A stretch of 64,000 bases of DNA from UBA2658 sp964617335. Its GTDB lineage: Bacteria; Bacillota; Clostridia; Oscillospirales; Oscillospiraceae. Positions 51,433 to 61,521 of the stretch are shown here, piece by piece. The notes beneath the pieces are model-generated. The model was not told the DNA's origin. It did no database searches and was given only the letters and a program-made list of their open reading frames with translations. Both the position numbers and the translations under genes were made by a program. How positions within the stretch are numbered: the stretch's first letter is position 1; every line of letters starts with the position of its first letter. The stretch is from assembly GCA_964617335.1 (NCBI GenBank), contig CAZTXG010000001.1, positions 154,705 to 218,704 on the forward strand. Direction: 5' to 3'.

Positions 51433-53343
51433 ATGAACACCATGGAAAAAGACAAGTTTATAAAAAGTTTTTCCGAAGGGGCCGCCCTTAGGGCCGGTGA
51501 GTTTCTCGGCGCTTTTCCCGACGAGGACGGCAGCTTGTTCCGTGTGTGGGCGCCGATGGCTGTGGAGGTTTTTGTCGTTGGGGACTGGAACGGCTGGCAG
51601 CTTTACAAAAACCCCATGAGCTATCTTGGCGGCGGCATCTGGCAGTGTCATGTGCCGGAGGCGAGGGCTCTCCAGCACTACAAGTTTGCCATAAGCACAA
51701 GAGACGGGCAAATTCTCTGGAAGGCCGACCCCTACGGGGTGTATGCCCAGCTTCGGCCGGAGAGTGCCTCTCGGCTTTATGACCTTTCCGGCTATAACTG
51801 GGGGGATAAGGCCTGGATGTCTCGGCGGAAAAGATACAAGATGTATAATCGCCCTTTAAACATCTATGAGCTGCATTTTGCCTCATGGCGCCATGATGAA
51901 AACGGCCAAGCCTTCACCTACCGCACAATGGCAGATGTGCTTATCCCTTATGTTTTGTCTATGGGCTTTACCCATATTGAGTTTATGCCCCTTTCCGAAT
52001 ACCCCTACGACGGCTCCTGGGGCTATCAATGCACAGGGTATTTTGCCGCCACCTCCCGTTTTGGAGAACCGAAGGATCTTATGTACCTTATCGACCGCTG
52101 CCATAGGGCGGGCATAGGGGTTATTATGGACTGGGTTCCGGCACATTTTCCAAAAGACCCCCATGGCCTTGTGGAGTTTGACGGCAGCCGACTATACGAG
52201 GAAAATGATCCCCTTATGGCAGAGCATCCAAGCTGGGGCACCAGAATTTTTGACTATTCCAAAGGTGAGGTCAGAAGCTTTCTCATATCCTCTGCCCTGC
52301 ATTGGCTGGAAAAGTTCCATGTTGACGGTCTGCGGGTAGACGCTGTAGCCTCTATGCTTTATTTAGACTATGATAGGGACTCCGGCCAGTGGAAGCCAAA
52401 CGAGCACGGGGGCAGGGAAAATCTCGCTGCCGTGTCGTTTTTAAAGCAGCTTAACGAAGCCTGCTTTTCCTATGACGAGAGCATCCTTATGATAGCCGAG
52501 GAAAGCACAGCCTGGCCCCTTGTGACCTCCCCCTCTTACTCCGGCGGACTGGGCTTTAACCTTAAGTGGAACATGGGCTGGATGAATGACACCCTCCACT
52601 ATATAAAAACAGACCCACTGTTCAGAAAAGGCTGCCATAATGACCTGACCTTTTCCATTATGTACGCCTTTTCCGAAAACTATGTCCTGCCAATTTCCCA
52701 TGACGAGGTTGTCCACATGAAGGGCTCCATTATGGGCAAGGCTCCGGGAACGAGAGAGGAAAAGCTCTCTACACTGCGTCTGCTTTGGGCATATATGCTG
52801 GCTCATCCGGGAAAAAAGCTGCTCTTTATGGGGGCAGAGCTTTCACAGGAGAGCGAATGGGACTATAAAGCTCAGCTTCCATGGCAGCTTTTAGAGCAGG
52901 AGCAGGGGCTTTCAGTAAATCGCTTCTTCTCCGAGGCCAACAGCTTTTATAAAGACAGCCGCCCCCTATGGGAAAAAGATTTTGACTCTTCTGGCTTTAT
53001 GTGGCTTTGCCCCGACGAAAGTGACAGAAACCTTCTGGCCTTTATCAGGCGGGACAAACAGGGGAAAGAGCTTTATGCCCTTTGCAACTTTTCCGGTGTA
53101 AAGGCTTCGGGCTTTCGCCTGCCCGTCACAGGGTCTGGGCTGTATACTGTTTCGTTTTCCACCGACGAAGAACGCTTCGGCGGCACAGGCTCCCTTGTGG
53201 AAGGTAATTTCTTTAAAGCTGACAAAATCCCACACCTTGGTCAAAACCACTCTATTACCTTAGACCTCCCCCCACTTTCTGCTGTATTTTTGCGCAGAAC
53301 TCGTGGAAAATCACCACAAAGCAAAAAAACTAAGGGCCTATAA
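51433..53343 (+). CDS. glgB: 1,4-alpha-glucan branching enzyme
   Basis: Introduces alpha-1,6 branches into glycogen. The 636-residue GH13 enzyme has an N-terminal CBM48 domain (GSLFRVWAPMAVEVFVVGDWNGW), the barrel with catalytic Asp in GLRVDAVASML, acid/base Glu in MIAEESTAWP and transition-state Asp in PISHDEVVH, and a C-terminal beta domain ending LPPLSAVFLRRT. First gene of the glgB-C-D-A-P cluster; glgC follows after 43 bases. Confidence 0.95.
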   Translation: MNTMEKDKFIKSFSEGAALRAGEFLGAFPDEDGSLFRVWAPMAVEVFVVGDWNGWQLYKNPMSYLGGGIWQCHVPEARALQHYKFAISTRDGQILWKADPYGVYAQLRPESASRLYDLSGYNWGDKAWMSRRKRYKMYNRPLNIYELHFASWRHDENGQAFTYRTMADVLIPYVLSMGFTHIEFMPLSEYPYDGSWGYQCTGYFAATSRFGEPKDLMYLIDRCHRAGIGVIMDWVPAHFPKDPHGLVEFDGSRLYEENDPLMAEHPSWGTRIFDYSKGEVRSFLISSALHWLEKFHVDGLRVDAVASMLYLDYDRDSGQWKPNEHGGRENLAAVSFLKQLNEACFSYDESILMIAEESTAWPLVTSPSYSGGLGFNLKWNMGWMNDTLHYIKTDPLFRKGCHNDLTFSIMYAFSENYVLPISHDEVVHMKGSIMGKAPGTREEKLSTLRLLWAYMLAHPGKKLLFMGAELSQESEWDYKAQLPWQLLEQEQGLSVNRFFSEANSFYKDSRPLWEKDFDSSGFMWLCPDESDRNLLAFIRRDKQGKELYALCNFSGVKASGFRLPVTGSGLYTVSFSTDEERFGGTGSLVEGNFFKADKIPHLGQNHSITLDLPPLSAVFLRRTRGKSPQSKKTKGL

Positions 53344-53386
53344 AAGGTTTCAAAACACTATAAATATATGACGGAGGCTCAAGCCT

Positions 53387-54586
53387 ATGAAAAAAGAGTG
53401 CATCGCAATGCTTCTTGCCGGCGGTCAAGGCTCGCGTCTGTATGCCTTGACGGACAAGGCCGCAAAACCCATCATCCCCTTTGGGGGGAAATACCGTATA
53501 ATTGACTTTCCCTTAAGTAACTGCGCAAATTCCGGCGTGGACGTTGTGGGTGTGCTTACCCAATACCAGCCCCTGCGATTAAACAGCTATATCGGAAACG
53601 GCCAGCCCTGGGACTTAGACCTTCAGCGGGGGGGCGCTTACATTCTGCCCCCATACCAAAGTGCCGGAGCAAAGGGCGAGTGGTTTTCCGGCACGGCAAA
53701 CGCAATTTATCAGAATATCGACTTTATCGAAATGTGGGACCCTGAATATGTCCTTGTTTTAAGCGGCGACCACATCTACAAAATGGACTATTCCGATATG
53801 CTGCGCCAGCACAAGGAAAACAAGGCCGATTGCAGTATAGCTGTTTTGCGGGTTCCTCTGGAGGATGCCTCCCGTTTTGGAATTATGGAGGTGGGCGAAG
53901 ACGGGTATATAAGCAAGTTTGTGGAAAAACCAAAGGTTCCGGAGTCGGACCTTGCCTCTATGGGCATCTATATTTTTACATGGGAAAAGCTTCGAGAATA
54001 CCTTATAGCTGATGAAAACGACCCCGCATCAGATAAGGATTTCGGCAAAAACATAATTCCCTCCATGCTTTCCGCCGGTGAAAAGCTCTGGCCATACCGC
54101 TTTTCGGGCTACTGGCGGGATGTGGGGACTGTGCAAAGCCTTTGGGACGCAAATATGGATATGCTCTCTCCAACTTTAATAAATCTTTACGACCGCTCTT
54201 GGCCTATACGCAGCAGAAGCCCCATAAAGCCCCCTCACTATGTTGGGGAAAACGCCCTTATCGAAAACAGCATACTCACCGAGGGCTGTGACCTGCGGGG
54301 CAGGGTGCAAAACTCTGTTTTAGGTAACAGCGTAACAGTTTCCGAAGGGGCGGCTGTGATAAACAGCGTCCTTATGCCCGGCTGCATCATCGAAATGGGC
54401 GCTGTGGTGCAATATGCCATTATAGGGGAAAACGCAAGGGTGGGCAGCGGTGCCGTTGTGGGCAGCCCGCCAAACGATGAAGAAGGCTGGGGTATCACCA
54501 CCTGCGGGCCTGACTCCCACATTCCCGACGGCACCATAGTAAGCCCCGGAGCAATGATATATTCAAACAGGGAGGTAGAGAAATGA
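53387..54586 (+). CDS. glgC: Glucose-1-phosphate adenylyltransferase
   Basis: Makes ADP-glucose from glucose-1-phosphate and ATP, the committed step of glycogen synthesis. The 399-residue protein has AMLLAGGQGSRLYALTDKAA, then KPIIPFGGKYRIIDFPLSNC, the catalytic Asp region VLSGDHIYKMDY, and EKPKVPESDLASMGIYIF. The C-terminal left-handed beta-helix is present. Paired with the regulatory subunit GlgD by a 4-base overlap. Confidence 0.95.
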   Translation: MKKECIAMLLAGGQGSRLYALTDKAAKPIIPFGGKYRIIDFPLSNCANSGVDVVGVLTQYQPLRLNSYIGNGQPWDLDLQRGGAYILPPYQSAGAKGEWFSGTANAIYQNIDFIEMWDPEYVLVLSGDHIYKMDYSDMLRQHKENKADCSIAVLRVPLEDASRFGIMEVGEDGYISKFVEKPKVPESDLASMGIYIFTWEKLREYLIADENDPASDKDFGKNIIPSMLSAGEKLWPYRFSGYWRDVGTVQSLWDANMDMLSPTLINLYDRSWPIRSRSPIKPPHYVGENALIENSILTEGCDLRGRVQNSVLGNSVTVSEGAAVINSVLMPGCIIEMGAVVQYAIIGENARVGSGAVVGSPPNDEEGWGITTCGPDSHIPDGTIVSPGAMIYSNREVEK

Positions 54587-55698
54587 TTGACCTTCACGGT
54601 ATTGTCTATGCTTATCACAGTGACCCTGCCTTAAATGAGCTTGTGGTTCACCGCACCAGCGCCTCTTTGCCCTTTTGCTCCCGCTACCGACTTATAGACT
54701 TTGCCCTGTCCGCCATGACGAATGCAGGCGTGAGGGACGTTGGGGTTATAATGCAAAGCAATTACCAGTCTCTTTTAGACCATATTGAAGGCGGAAAGGA
54801 CTGGGACCTAAGCCGCGGCAGCGGCGGCCTGAGCCTTCTTCCCCCCTACGGTCTTCACGACAGCAGCTTTGGCAGATATAGCGGCTGCATGGCGGCTCTT
54901 TATGCCATCCGCAGCTATATTGCGGATATAAGGCAGGATAATATCGTTCTTTTCCGCAGTGACCTTGCCGTAAACCTTGACCTTAAAGAGGCCTTCCGAA
55001 GCCACATCTCCTCAAACTCTGAGATTACGGCCGTATGTGCCGAAAAAATTAACAACTGCATTTCCGGCTTTTGCTTTCTCGGTGATGAGAACTCCCGCTC
55101 AAAGCAGATGGTTTTTGCTCCCTACGGGCAGGAGGGGCTTTCTTCCTCTATGGAGGTCTATATTGTCCGCAAATCCGTACTTATAGGGCTTATAGACTGG
55201 TGCAGGGCAAACGGAAAAGTCCACTTCCACAGGGATGCTCTCGCCCATTACCTTGAAAACGGCGGCACAATAGGCCTTTACCGTCACAGGGGCTACTGTG
55301 CCCAGATTGCCTCCATTTCCGATTATTACACTGCCAGTATGGATATGCTTACTCAAAGTCTTAAAAGTGAGCTTTTCCCTAAAAACCGTCCGGTTTACAC
55401 CAAGGGCAGGTCTTCAGTTTCCACCTATTACGCCAAAGAGGCAAGGGTGAAAAACTGCCTTATAGCAGACGGCTGCTATATCGAAGGCAGCCTTGAAAAC
55501 TGCATTGTGTTCCGTGGGGTGCGGGTAAAAAAAGGCGCGGCACTAAGAAACTGCATCATCATGCAGGATGCGATAATCGGTGAAAATGCCTCTTTAGAAT
55601 GCGTTATTTCCGACAAGGAAACGGTTTTTTCCGCCGGTCTTACCCTTACAGGAAGCAGCAAGCTGCCCATAACCGTTCCAAAGGGTAAAATAATCTGA
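54583..55698 (+). CDS. glgD: ADP-glucose pyrophosphorylase regulatory subunit GlgD
   Basis: A 371-residue homologue of GlgC lacking key catalytic residues: the glycine-rich loop is replaced by VYAYHSDPALNELVVHRTSA, and only the SRYRLIDFALSAM segment and beta-helix domain are kept. In Firmicutes GlgC and GlgD form a mixed complex with higher activity. The ATGA overlap with glgC suggests equal synthesis. Confidence 0.93.
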   Translation: MIDLHGIVYAYHSDPALNELVVHRTSASLPFCSRYRLIDFALSAMTNAGVRDVGVIMQSNYQSLLDHIEGGKDWDLSRGSGGLSLLPPYGLHDSSFGRYSGCMAALYAIRSYIADIRQDNIVLFRSDLAVNLDLKEAFRSHISSNSEITAVCAEKINNCISGFCFLGDENSRSKQMVFAPYGQEGLSSSMEVYIVRKSVLIGLIDWCRANGKVHFHRDALAHYLENGGTIGLYRHRGYCAQIASISDYYTASMDMLTQSLKSELFPKNRPVYTKGRSSVSTYYAKEARVKNCLIADGCYIEGSLENCIVFRGVRVKKGAALRNCIIMQDAIIGENASLECVISDKETVFSAGLTLTGSSKLPITVPKGKII

Positions 55699-55754
55699 CT
55701 CTAAAATCAAAAAGCTTGACCATGCTCAAGCTCTCCCCTTACAGGAGGTCTTTT

Positions 55755-57173
55755 ATGAATATTCTGTTTGCTGTAAGCGAGGCTGCTCCCTTTGTTAAAA
55801 CCGGCGGCCTTGCCGATGTTGCAGGCTCCCTTCCGGCTGCCTTAAAGCTTGCCGGAACAGACACAAGAGTGATTTTGCCCTTATATTCGGCTATAAATGA
55901 CGAATATAGAAGCAAGATGGAATTTCTTTTTTACACCTATGTTGATTTAGGCTGGCGCCACCAATATTGCGGGCTTTTCCGCCTTAAGCATGAGGGTGTT
56001 GTTTTTTATTTTATCGACAACGAATACTACTTTAAGCGAGAGGGCATCTATGGCAGCATGGACGACGGTGAGCGCTTTGCCTTTTTCTCAAAGGCTGTTG
56101 TAACCGTACTCCCTCTTTTAAACTTTCGCCCCGACCTTATAAATTGCAACGACTGGCAGACGGCCCTTGTGCCCATCTACTTAAACCTTGAGCCTGCGGG
56201 CTTTTACAGGGGGATAAAAACCGTTTACACCATCCACAACATAGAATATCAGGGGAGCTTTTCTTTCCACACCGCCGACGATGTTTTCGGTCTGCCGAAA
56301 AATCTTTATGAGGAGGGCCTTCTTCGCTATGACGACGGGGTTAACCTTATGAAAGGCGCAATTTATTTTGCCGATTACGTTACAACCGTAAGCCCCAACT
56401 ATGCCGAGGAGCTGCGCTATCCCTTTTATGCTCACGGCCTTCATGAGATTATAGCTCAAAACTCCCATAAGCTTAGAGGCATCATAAACGGTCTTGATAC
56501 CAAACTCTATAACCCCGAAACCGACAAGGCTTTGCCTTGCAATTTCAGCTCTAGAGACAGCTCCGGAAAGGGCGAATGCAAAAAGCAGCTTTGCGCCATG
56601 CTGGACTTTGACCCTGATGAGAGCAGTCCAATAATCGCTTGTATCTCAAGACTTGTTGAGCATAAGGGCTTTGATCTTGTTGTCCATGTGCTGGATGATA
56701 TTATTGCAAAAGGCGCCCGCCTTGCCATTTTGGGCACTGGTGACCGAAGCTTTGAGGACTTTTTCCGCTCTGCCGGGGATAGATATCCCGGCCGAGTCTC
56801 CGCTAATATCATGTATTCAGAAAAAATGGCAAGTCTTATATATGCCGGAGCCGATATGCTTCTCATGCCCTCTAAAAGTGAGCCTTGCGGCCTGTCTCAG
56901 CTTATAGCCATGCGCTATGGCACAGTGCCAATTGTGCGCTCGGCAGGGGGCCTTAAAGACACTGTCATCCCCCACCCTTCTGAAAATTCAAACGGCTTTA
57001 GATTTGATAATTACGATGCCTATGAGATGCTTGGCACCATTGGCTATGCCTTGGAAACATACGGGGATAAGGCTCAGTGGCAGCTTCTTATAAATCGCTG
57101 TATGACTCAGGAGCTTGGCTGGGAAAAGTCGGCAAAGCAATATATCGAGGTTTACGCATCTCTTTTTGACTAG
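55755..57173 (+). CDS. glgA: Glycogen synthase
   Basis: GT5 enzyme adding glucose from ADP-glucose to the growing chain. The 472-residue protein has the ADP-glucose site KTGGLADVAGSLPAAL at 15-30, NDWQTAL, the nucleotide-sugar segment SRLVEHKGFDLV and the catalytic-region motif PSKSEPCGLSQLIAMRYGTVP. The ATG at 55755 behind CAGGAGG is used. Confidence 0.96.
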   Translation: MNILFAVSEAAPFVKTGGLADVAGSLPAALKLAGTDTRVILPLYSAINDEYRSKMEFLFYTYVDLGWRHQYCGLFRLKHEGVVFYFIDNEYYFKREGIYGSMDDGERFAFFSKAVVTVLPLLNFRPDLINCNDWQTALVPIYLNLEPAGFYRGIKTVYTIHNIEYQGSFSFHTADDVFGLPKNLYEEGLLRYDDGVNLMKGAIYFADYVTTVSPNYAEELRYPFYAHGLHEIIAQNSHKLRGIINGLDTKLYNPETDKALPCNFSSRDSSGKGECKKQLCAMLDFDPDESSPIIACISRLVEHKGFDLVVHVLDDIIAKGARLAILGTGDRSFEDFFRSAGDRYPGRVSANIMYSEKMASLIYAGADMLLMPSKSEPCGLSQLIAMRYGTVPIVRSAGGLKDTVIPHPSENSNGFRFDNYDAYEMLGTIGYALETYGDKAQWQLLINRCMTQELGWEKSAKQYIEVYASLFD

Positions 57174-57209
57174 ATTAATTTACAAAAAATCCTTATAAAT
57201 ATCTTTTAC

Positions 57210-57237
57210 TGAAACAAGGCTTAGCTGCCTTGTTTCA
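57210..57237 (+). terminator. Hairpin between glgA and glgP
   Basis: TGAAACAAGGC / GCCTTGTTTCA, an 11-base perfect stem, but without a following T-run. It may be a weak or Rho-type attenuation point or an mRNA stability element that sets the glgP level. Confidence 0.45.
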
Positions 57238-57303
57238 AACGCTGCAGCAAATATATAAAAGGGGAAAATAAGTCCCCTATCAAGCAGGGAAAGGAAACGG
57301 CTT

Positions 57304-59700
57304 ATGAGCCAAATTGAAAATAATACCCTTAAATCACAAATTGAAGATAAGCTAAATGCCCATTTCGGAGTTGCCGCCGATAAGGCCAGTAAAAGCGAAG
57401 TTTTTTCCGCCTGTGCCATCCTTCTTCGGGAGATGATAGCAAGGCTTCAGTCAAAGCAAAGCTCTGAGGACGGTCGGCAGCTGCACTATTTGTCAATGGA
57501 GTTTTTGATGGGGAGATCCCTTTCAAAAAACGCCTACAACTTAGGAATTTTATCCGAACTTAATGAGGCCCTTGAGGAAATGGGCTTTGACCCTTGCGAA
57601 ATCTTTGAAACTGAGCCGGACGCTGGTCTTGGTAACGGCGGTCTTGGCAGACTTGCCGCCTGTTATATGGATAGTCTTGCAAGTCTTGACCTTCCCGCCA
57701 CAGGCTACTGCCTTTGCTATGAGCTGGGAATGTTCCGTCAGGAAATTATAAACGGCATTCAGGTGGAGCGTCCGGACAGCTGGGCCATAGCTGCCGACAG
57801 CTGGCTTGTCCCCTGCTATGGAGATGAGGTTGAAGTGCGCTTCGGCGGAAGGCTTGAAGAATGCTGGGAAATAAGCGGCAAATGCAGCACCTCTATAAAA
57901 GACTATACCTCCGTTCTCGCTGTGCCTCGGGATATGCTTGTTTTAGGCTATGAGGGCAAAAGGGTAAACACTCTGCGCCTTTGGGAGGCCCGCTCTGCCA
58001 GCGGTCTGGACATGAACCTTTTTTCCGGCGGTGATTACGTTAAATCTATGGAAAAGCGAACCATGGCAGAGGTTATAACAAAGGTTCTCTACCCTGCGGA
58101 CGAACACAGGGAGGGCAAGGTGCTGCGCATAAAACAGCAGTATTTCTTTGTTTCTGCCACAGCCCAGTCCGTTGTTAAAAAGTACAGGGAAAAGCACGGC
58201 AATGTGTTGGATTTTGCAAAGTACCACGTTTTCCAGATAAATGACACCCACCCAACTATGATAATTCCGGAGCTTATGCGGATTTTTATGGACGAGGACG
58301 GCCTTGGCTGGGATGAGGCTCTTTCCATTGTTTCCGCCTGCACAAATTACACAAACCACACTGTCATGTCAGAGGCCCTAGAGCGTTGGCCTCAGGAAAT
58401 TATTGCCGAGCAGCTTCCGCGAATTTGGCAGATAATACGGGAAATAGACCTTCGCTACAGGGCGCATTTAGCACAGGTTTTTAAAAATGACGACAGCGCG
58501 GTTTTGCGCAACCTCATCATCGAGGGCGGTATGGTGCGCATGGCAAACATCTGCCTTGCTGTCTGCGATAAGGTAAACGGTGTGTCAAAGCTCCATAGCA
58601 ACATCCTTAAAAATGACCTTTTCCGTGATGTTTACAGCCAAAGCCCTGAAAGATTTGTAAACGTCACCAACGGCATAGACCACAGGCGCTGGCTTTCCCA
58701 GATAAACCCCGGTCTGCACTCCCTTATATGTGAGCTTTTAGGCAGTGACGACTACCTTAAAAAGCCGGAGCTTTTAATAAACCTTGAGGACTTTTCGGAA
58801 GATTTTGAGGTTTTGCGCCGTTTGGACGAAATAAAACACCAAAATAAGCTGGCCTTTTCCCAATACGCTTTAAAAACCTCCGGCACTCATATAGACCCCT
58901 CATTTATTTTTGACGTTCAGGTGAAAAGGCTTCACGAGTATAAGCGTCAAATGCTTTGCGCCATGCTTATTTGCCACCTTCAAAACCGTATCCACCAAAA
59001 TCCCCAGGCATATTTTGCCCCTCGCTGCTTTATTTTTGGGGCAAAGGCCGCCGGAAGCTACAAAATTGCAAAACGCATAATAAGCCTTATCTGCTCATTG
59101 TCTAAAGACATTGAGGATGACGAGCTTTGCAAAGGAAAGCTTCAGGTATACTTTGCGGAAAACTATAGGGTTTCCGTTGCTGAAAAGCTTATGCCGGCAG
59201 CCCAGGTTTCTCAGCAGATTTCAACAGCGGGCAAGGAGGCCAGCGGCACAGGCAACATGAAGCTTATGATGAACGGCGCTATAACCATAGGCACCCTTGA
59301 CGGGGCCAATGTGGAGATGTATGAAAGACTTGGGGATGACAATATGTTCCTTTTCGGCCTTCGTGCCGAGGATGTTGTAAATCTTAAGAAAAACGGCTAT
59401 TCGCCTGTGGATATTTATGATAAAAACAGCGCTGTAAGAAATGTTTTAAATCGCTTCAGCATGGGCTTTTCCGATGGGGAAAGCTATTCGGATCTTGTCT
59501 CCCGCCTTGTTTACGGCGGCGATGAATATATGCTTTTGGCGGATTTCGACAGTTATGTTAAAACCCATGACAGACTTTACGAAACCCTCTCCCATGAGAA
59601 AACCCGCTCAAAGATTTCCCTCATGAACATTGCCAGAAGCGGAGTTTTCGCAGCCGACAGGGCAGTTTCCGACTATGCGGAAAACATCTGGCATATCTAA
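57304..59700 (+). CDS. glgP: Glycogen/maltodextrin phosphorylase
   Basis: Releases glucose-1-phosphate from glycogen with phosphate; pyridoxal-phosphate enzyme. The 798-residue GT35 protein has LGNGGLGRLAACYMDSLASL, FQINDTHPTMIIPELMR, VTNGIDHRRWL and the PLP-lysine region STAGKEASGTGNMKLMMNGA. Synthesis and breakdown genes are thus in one cluster. Confidence 0.96.
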   Translation: MSQIENNTLKSQIEDKLNAHFGVAADKASKSEVFSACAILLREMIARLQSKQSSEDGRQLHYLSMEFLMGRSLSKNAYNLGILSELNEALEEMGFDPCEIFETEPDAGLGNGGLGRLAACYMDSLASLDLPATGYCLCYELGMFRQEIINGIQVERPDSWAIAADSWLVPCYGDEVEVRFGGRLEECWEISGKCSTSIKDYTSVLAVPRDMLVLGYEGKRVNTLRLWEARSASGLDMNLFSGGDYVKSMEKRTMAEVITKVLYPADEHREGKVLRIKQQYFFVSATAQSVVKKYREKHGNVLDFAKYHVFQINDTHPTMIIPELMRIFMDEDGLGWDEALSIVSACTNYTNHTVMSEALERWPQEIIAEQLPRIWQIIREIDLRYRAHLAQVFKNDDSAVLRNLIIEGGMVRMANICLAVCDKVNGVSKLHSNILKNDLFRDVYSQSPERFVNVTNGIDHRRWLSQINPGLHSLICELLGSDDYLKKPELLINLEDFSEDFEVLRRLDEIKHQNKLAFSQYALKTSGTHIDPSFIFDVQVKRLHEYKRQMLCAMLICHLQNRIHQNPQAYFAPRCFIFGAKAAGSYKIAKRIISLICSLSKDIEDDELCKGKLQVYFAENYRVSVAEKLMPAAQVSQQISTAGKEASGTGNMKLMMNGAITIGTLDGANVEMYERLGDDNMFLFGLRAEDVVNLKKNGYSPVDIYDKNSAVRNVLNRFSMGFSDGESYSDLVSRLVYGGDEYMLLADFDSYVKTHDRLYETLSHEKTRSKISLMNIARSGVFAADRAVSDYAENIWHI

Positions 59701-59713
59701 GTAAAAACCTTAA

Positions 59714-59754
59714 AATAATAATCCGGTAAGCTTTAAGCCTGCCGGATTATTATT
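59714..59754 (+). terminator. Terminator of the glg cluster
   Basis: AATAATAATCCGG / CCGGATTATTATT stem with inner loop, followed by TTTTCTG. Confidence 0.88.
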
Positions 59755-59808
59755 TTTCTGCGACTTAAAGCAACGATTTTTTTGCCCCTTGTCCCATATA
59801 CTTCATAT

Positions 59809-60642
59809 ATGAAAACGATTTATGTGGACACTGTGTTCCTTTTGAATTTTATCATAAATTATTTTATCCTTCTTCTAACGGCAAGGGTTTGCTGCCTGCC
59901 TTTAAAGCGCTTTAGGTATTTTTTTGGGGCGGCTCTGGGTGCCTTATATTCCGTGGCGGTGCTTTATCCCTCTTTTTCCTTTCTTTCCTCCCCTGTTTTA
60001 AAGTTATGTCTCGGCGCTTTCATGGCTTTAATCTCCTACGGCGGCTCACAAAATCTTTTAAAACCTTTTTTGACCTTTCTTGCCATGTCTGCCGCCTTTG
60101 GGGGAGCGGTTTTCGCAATTTCTCTTTTTGCGGGGGAGAGTTTTTCCGGCGGCTTTTACATAAACATCTCTTTCCGTGTTCTGCTTTTGTCATTTGCGGT
60201 CTTCTATTTTATTTTAAGCTTTGTTTTTCGCCGTCTGGGCGCAAGGCAGCGGCGGGAAACCCTGACCGTCTCCCTTAGCCTTTGCGGAAAAACTGCAGAT
60301 ATAAGGGCTCTTAAGGATACGGGAAACGAGCTTTACGACCCCATAAGCGGCCTTCCCATTATGGTGGCAGGCTTTGATGCCGCAAAGCAGCTTTTGCCCG
60401 AGGACTGTGCCAATGCTCTTTTGCAGGGTGCGCCGGAATTTATGCTGGCAGTTTCAGAACATGAGGCCCTGCGCCCTCGCTTTCGCCTTGTTCCATACTC
60501 TGCTGTGGGAGTTTCTTTTGCCATGCTTCCTGTTTTCAAACCGGACATGGCCCTTGTCACCGGAAAAGCCACCGACAAGCTGCTAGTGGGGCTTAGTCCC
60601 ATAAATATGTGTCCTGATGGTGATTTTTCCGCCATAATTTGA
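59809..60642 (+). CDS. spoIIGA: Sigma-E processing peptidase SpoIIGA
   Basis: Membrane aspartic protease that cleaves pro-sigma-E in the mother cell after a forespore signal (SpoIIR). The 277-residue protein has five hydrophobic helices in residues 1-150 and a C-terminal protease half with the catalytic Asp in LKDTGNELYDPISGLP. The start at 59809 (KTIYVDTVFLLNFIINYF) fits the family, although no good ribosome-binding site is seen. 59 bases before sigE. Confidence 0.93.
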   Translation: MKTIYVDTVFLLNFIINYFILLLTARVCCLPLKRFRYFFGAALGALYSVAVLYPSFSFLSSPVLKLCLGAFMALISYGGSQNLLKPFLTFLAMSAAFGGAVFAISLFAGESFSGGFYINISFRVLLLSFAVFYFILSFVFRRLGARQRRETLTVSLSLCGKTADIRALKDTGNELYDPISGLPIMVAGFDAAKQLLPEDCANALLQGAPEFMLAVSEHEALRPRFRLVPYSAVGVSFAMLPVFKPDMALVTGKATDKLLVGLSPINMCPDGDFSAII

Positions 60643-60701
60643 ATTTTTAACTTAAATTTACCAGTCAAGTGGGTTTTGCAAATAATCGGGGGGTGTTCTT
60701 T

Positions 60702-61439
60702 TTGAATCATAAACTGCGTCAAATCCAAGGGAAAATATATGTAACTTACAGAGAGGTCCTTTTAAAACTCCATCTTTGCCGACCGCCCTCCATCCACTAT
60801 ATAGGCGGCAGCGACATCCTTCCCCCTCCCCTTCCCAAAGACCAGGAGCAACACGCTTTAGATGCCTTGGAGTGTGGGGACGAGCAGGCAAAAAACCTCC
60901 TTATCGAGCATAATCTGCGTCTTGTGGTCTATATCGCCCGCCGCTTTGAAAACACAGGCGTGGGCCTGGAAGACCTTATTTCCATAGGCACTATTGGGCT
61001 TATTAAGGCCATAGGCACTTTTAAAGGTGACAAAAAAATAAAGCTTGCCACCTATGCCTCCCGCTGTGTTGAAAACGAAATTCTTATGTATTTAAGAAAA
61101 ATCAACTGTCAAAAGGCAGAGGTTTCCCTTGATGAGCCGCTAAATACCGACTGGGACGGCAACGAGCTTTTGCTCTCCGACATTCTCGGCAGCGACGGGG
61201 ACGAAATTTCCCGTCCTTTAGAAGATGATGCCGATAGGCGGATGCTTCTTGATGCGGTTGCCTGCCTTGAGGAGCGGGAGAGAAACATAATTGTAATGCG
61301 CTTCGGTCTTTGCGGCTCCACAGAATACACCCAAAAAGAGGTGGCCGATATTATGGGTATATCCCAATCCTACATAAGCCGTTTAGAAAAACGCATTATA
61401 GTAAGATTAAGACGGGAAATTATTAGGCAAAGCCGATAG
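60702..61439 (+). CDS. sigE: Sporulation sigma factor sigma-E (pro-form)
   Basis: Early mother-cell sigma factor, 245 residues. The pro-peptide of about 30 residues is amphipathic and basic, and the conserved cleavage zone YIGGSDILPPPLPKDQEQHA follows. Regions 2 (LIEHNLRLVVYIARRFENTG, then GLEDLISIGTIGLIKA) and 4 (YTQKEVADIMGISQSYISRLEKRI) are complete. TTG start at 60702 behind a G-rich site; a TTG may lower its level. sigG, which follows in Bacillus and many clostridia, is absent here. Confidence 0.95.
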   Translation: MNHKLRQIQGKIYVTYREVLLKLHLCRPPSIHYIGGSDILPPPLPKDQEQHALDALECGDEQAKNLLIEHNLRLVVYIARRFENTGVGLEDLISIGTIGLIKAIGTFKGDKKIKLATYASRCVENEILMYLRKINCQKAEVSLDEPLNTDWDGNELLLSDILGSDGDEISRPLEDDADRRMLLDAVACLEERERNIIVMRFGLCGSTEYTQKEVADIMGISQSYISRLEKRIIVRLRREIIRQSR

Positions 61440-61479
61440 TTTTTATTAAGCAGCGGCGTGAGCTATAAGGTCATTTTTC

Positions 61480-61521
61480 GACGGCAGGGACAGAAAAGCC
61501 CTGCCGCCGTCTTGCTTTTTT
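61480..61521 (+). terminator. Terminator of spoIIGA-sigE
   Basis: GACGGCAGGG / CCCTGCCGCCGTC stem (one bulge) followed by CTTGCTTTTTT. Confidence 0.88.
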
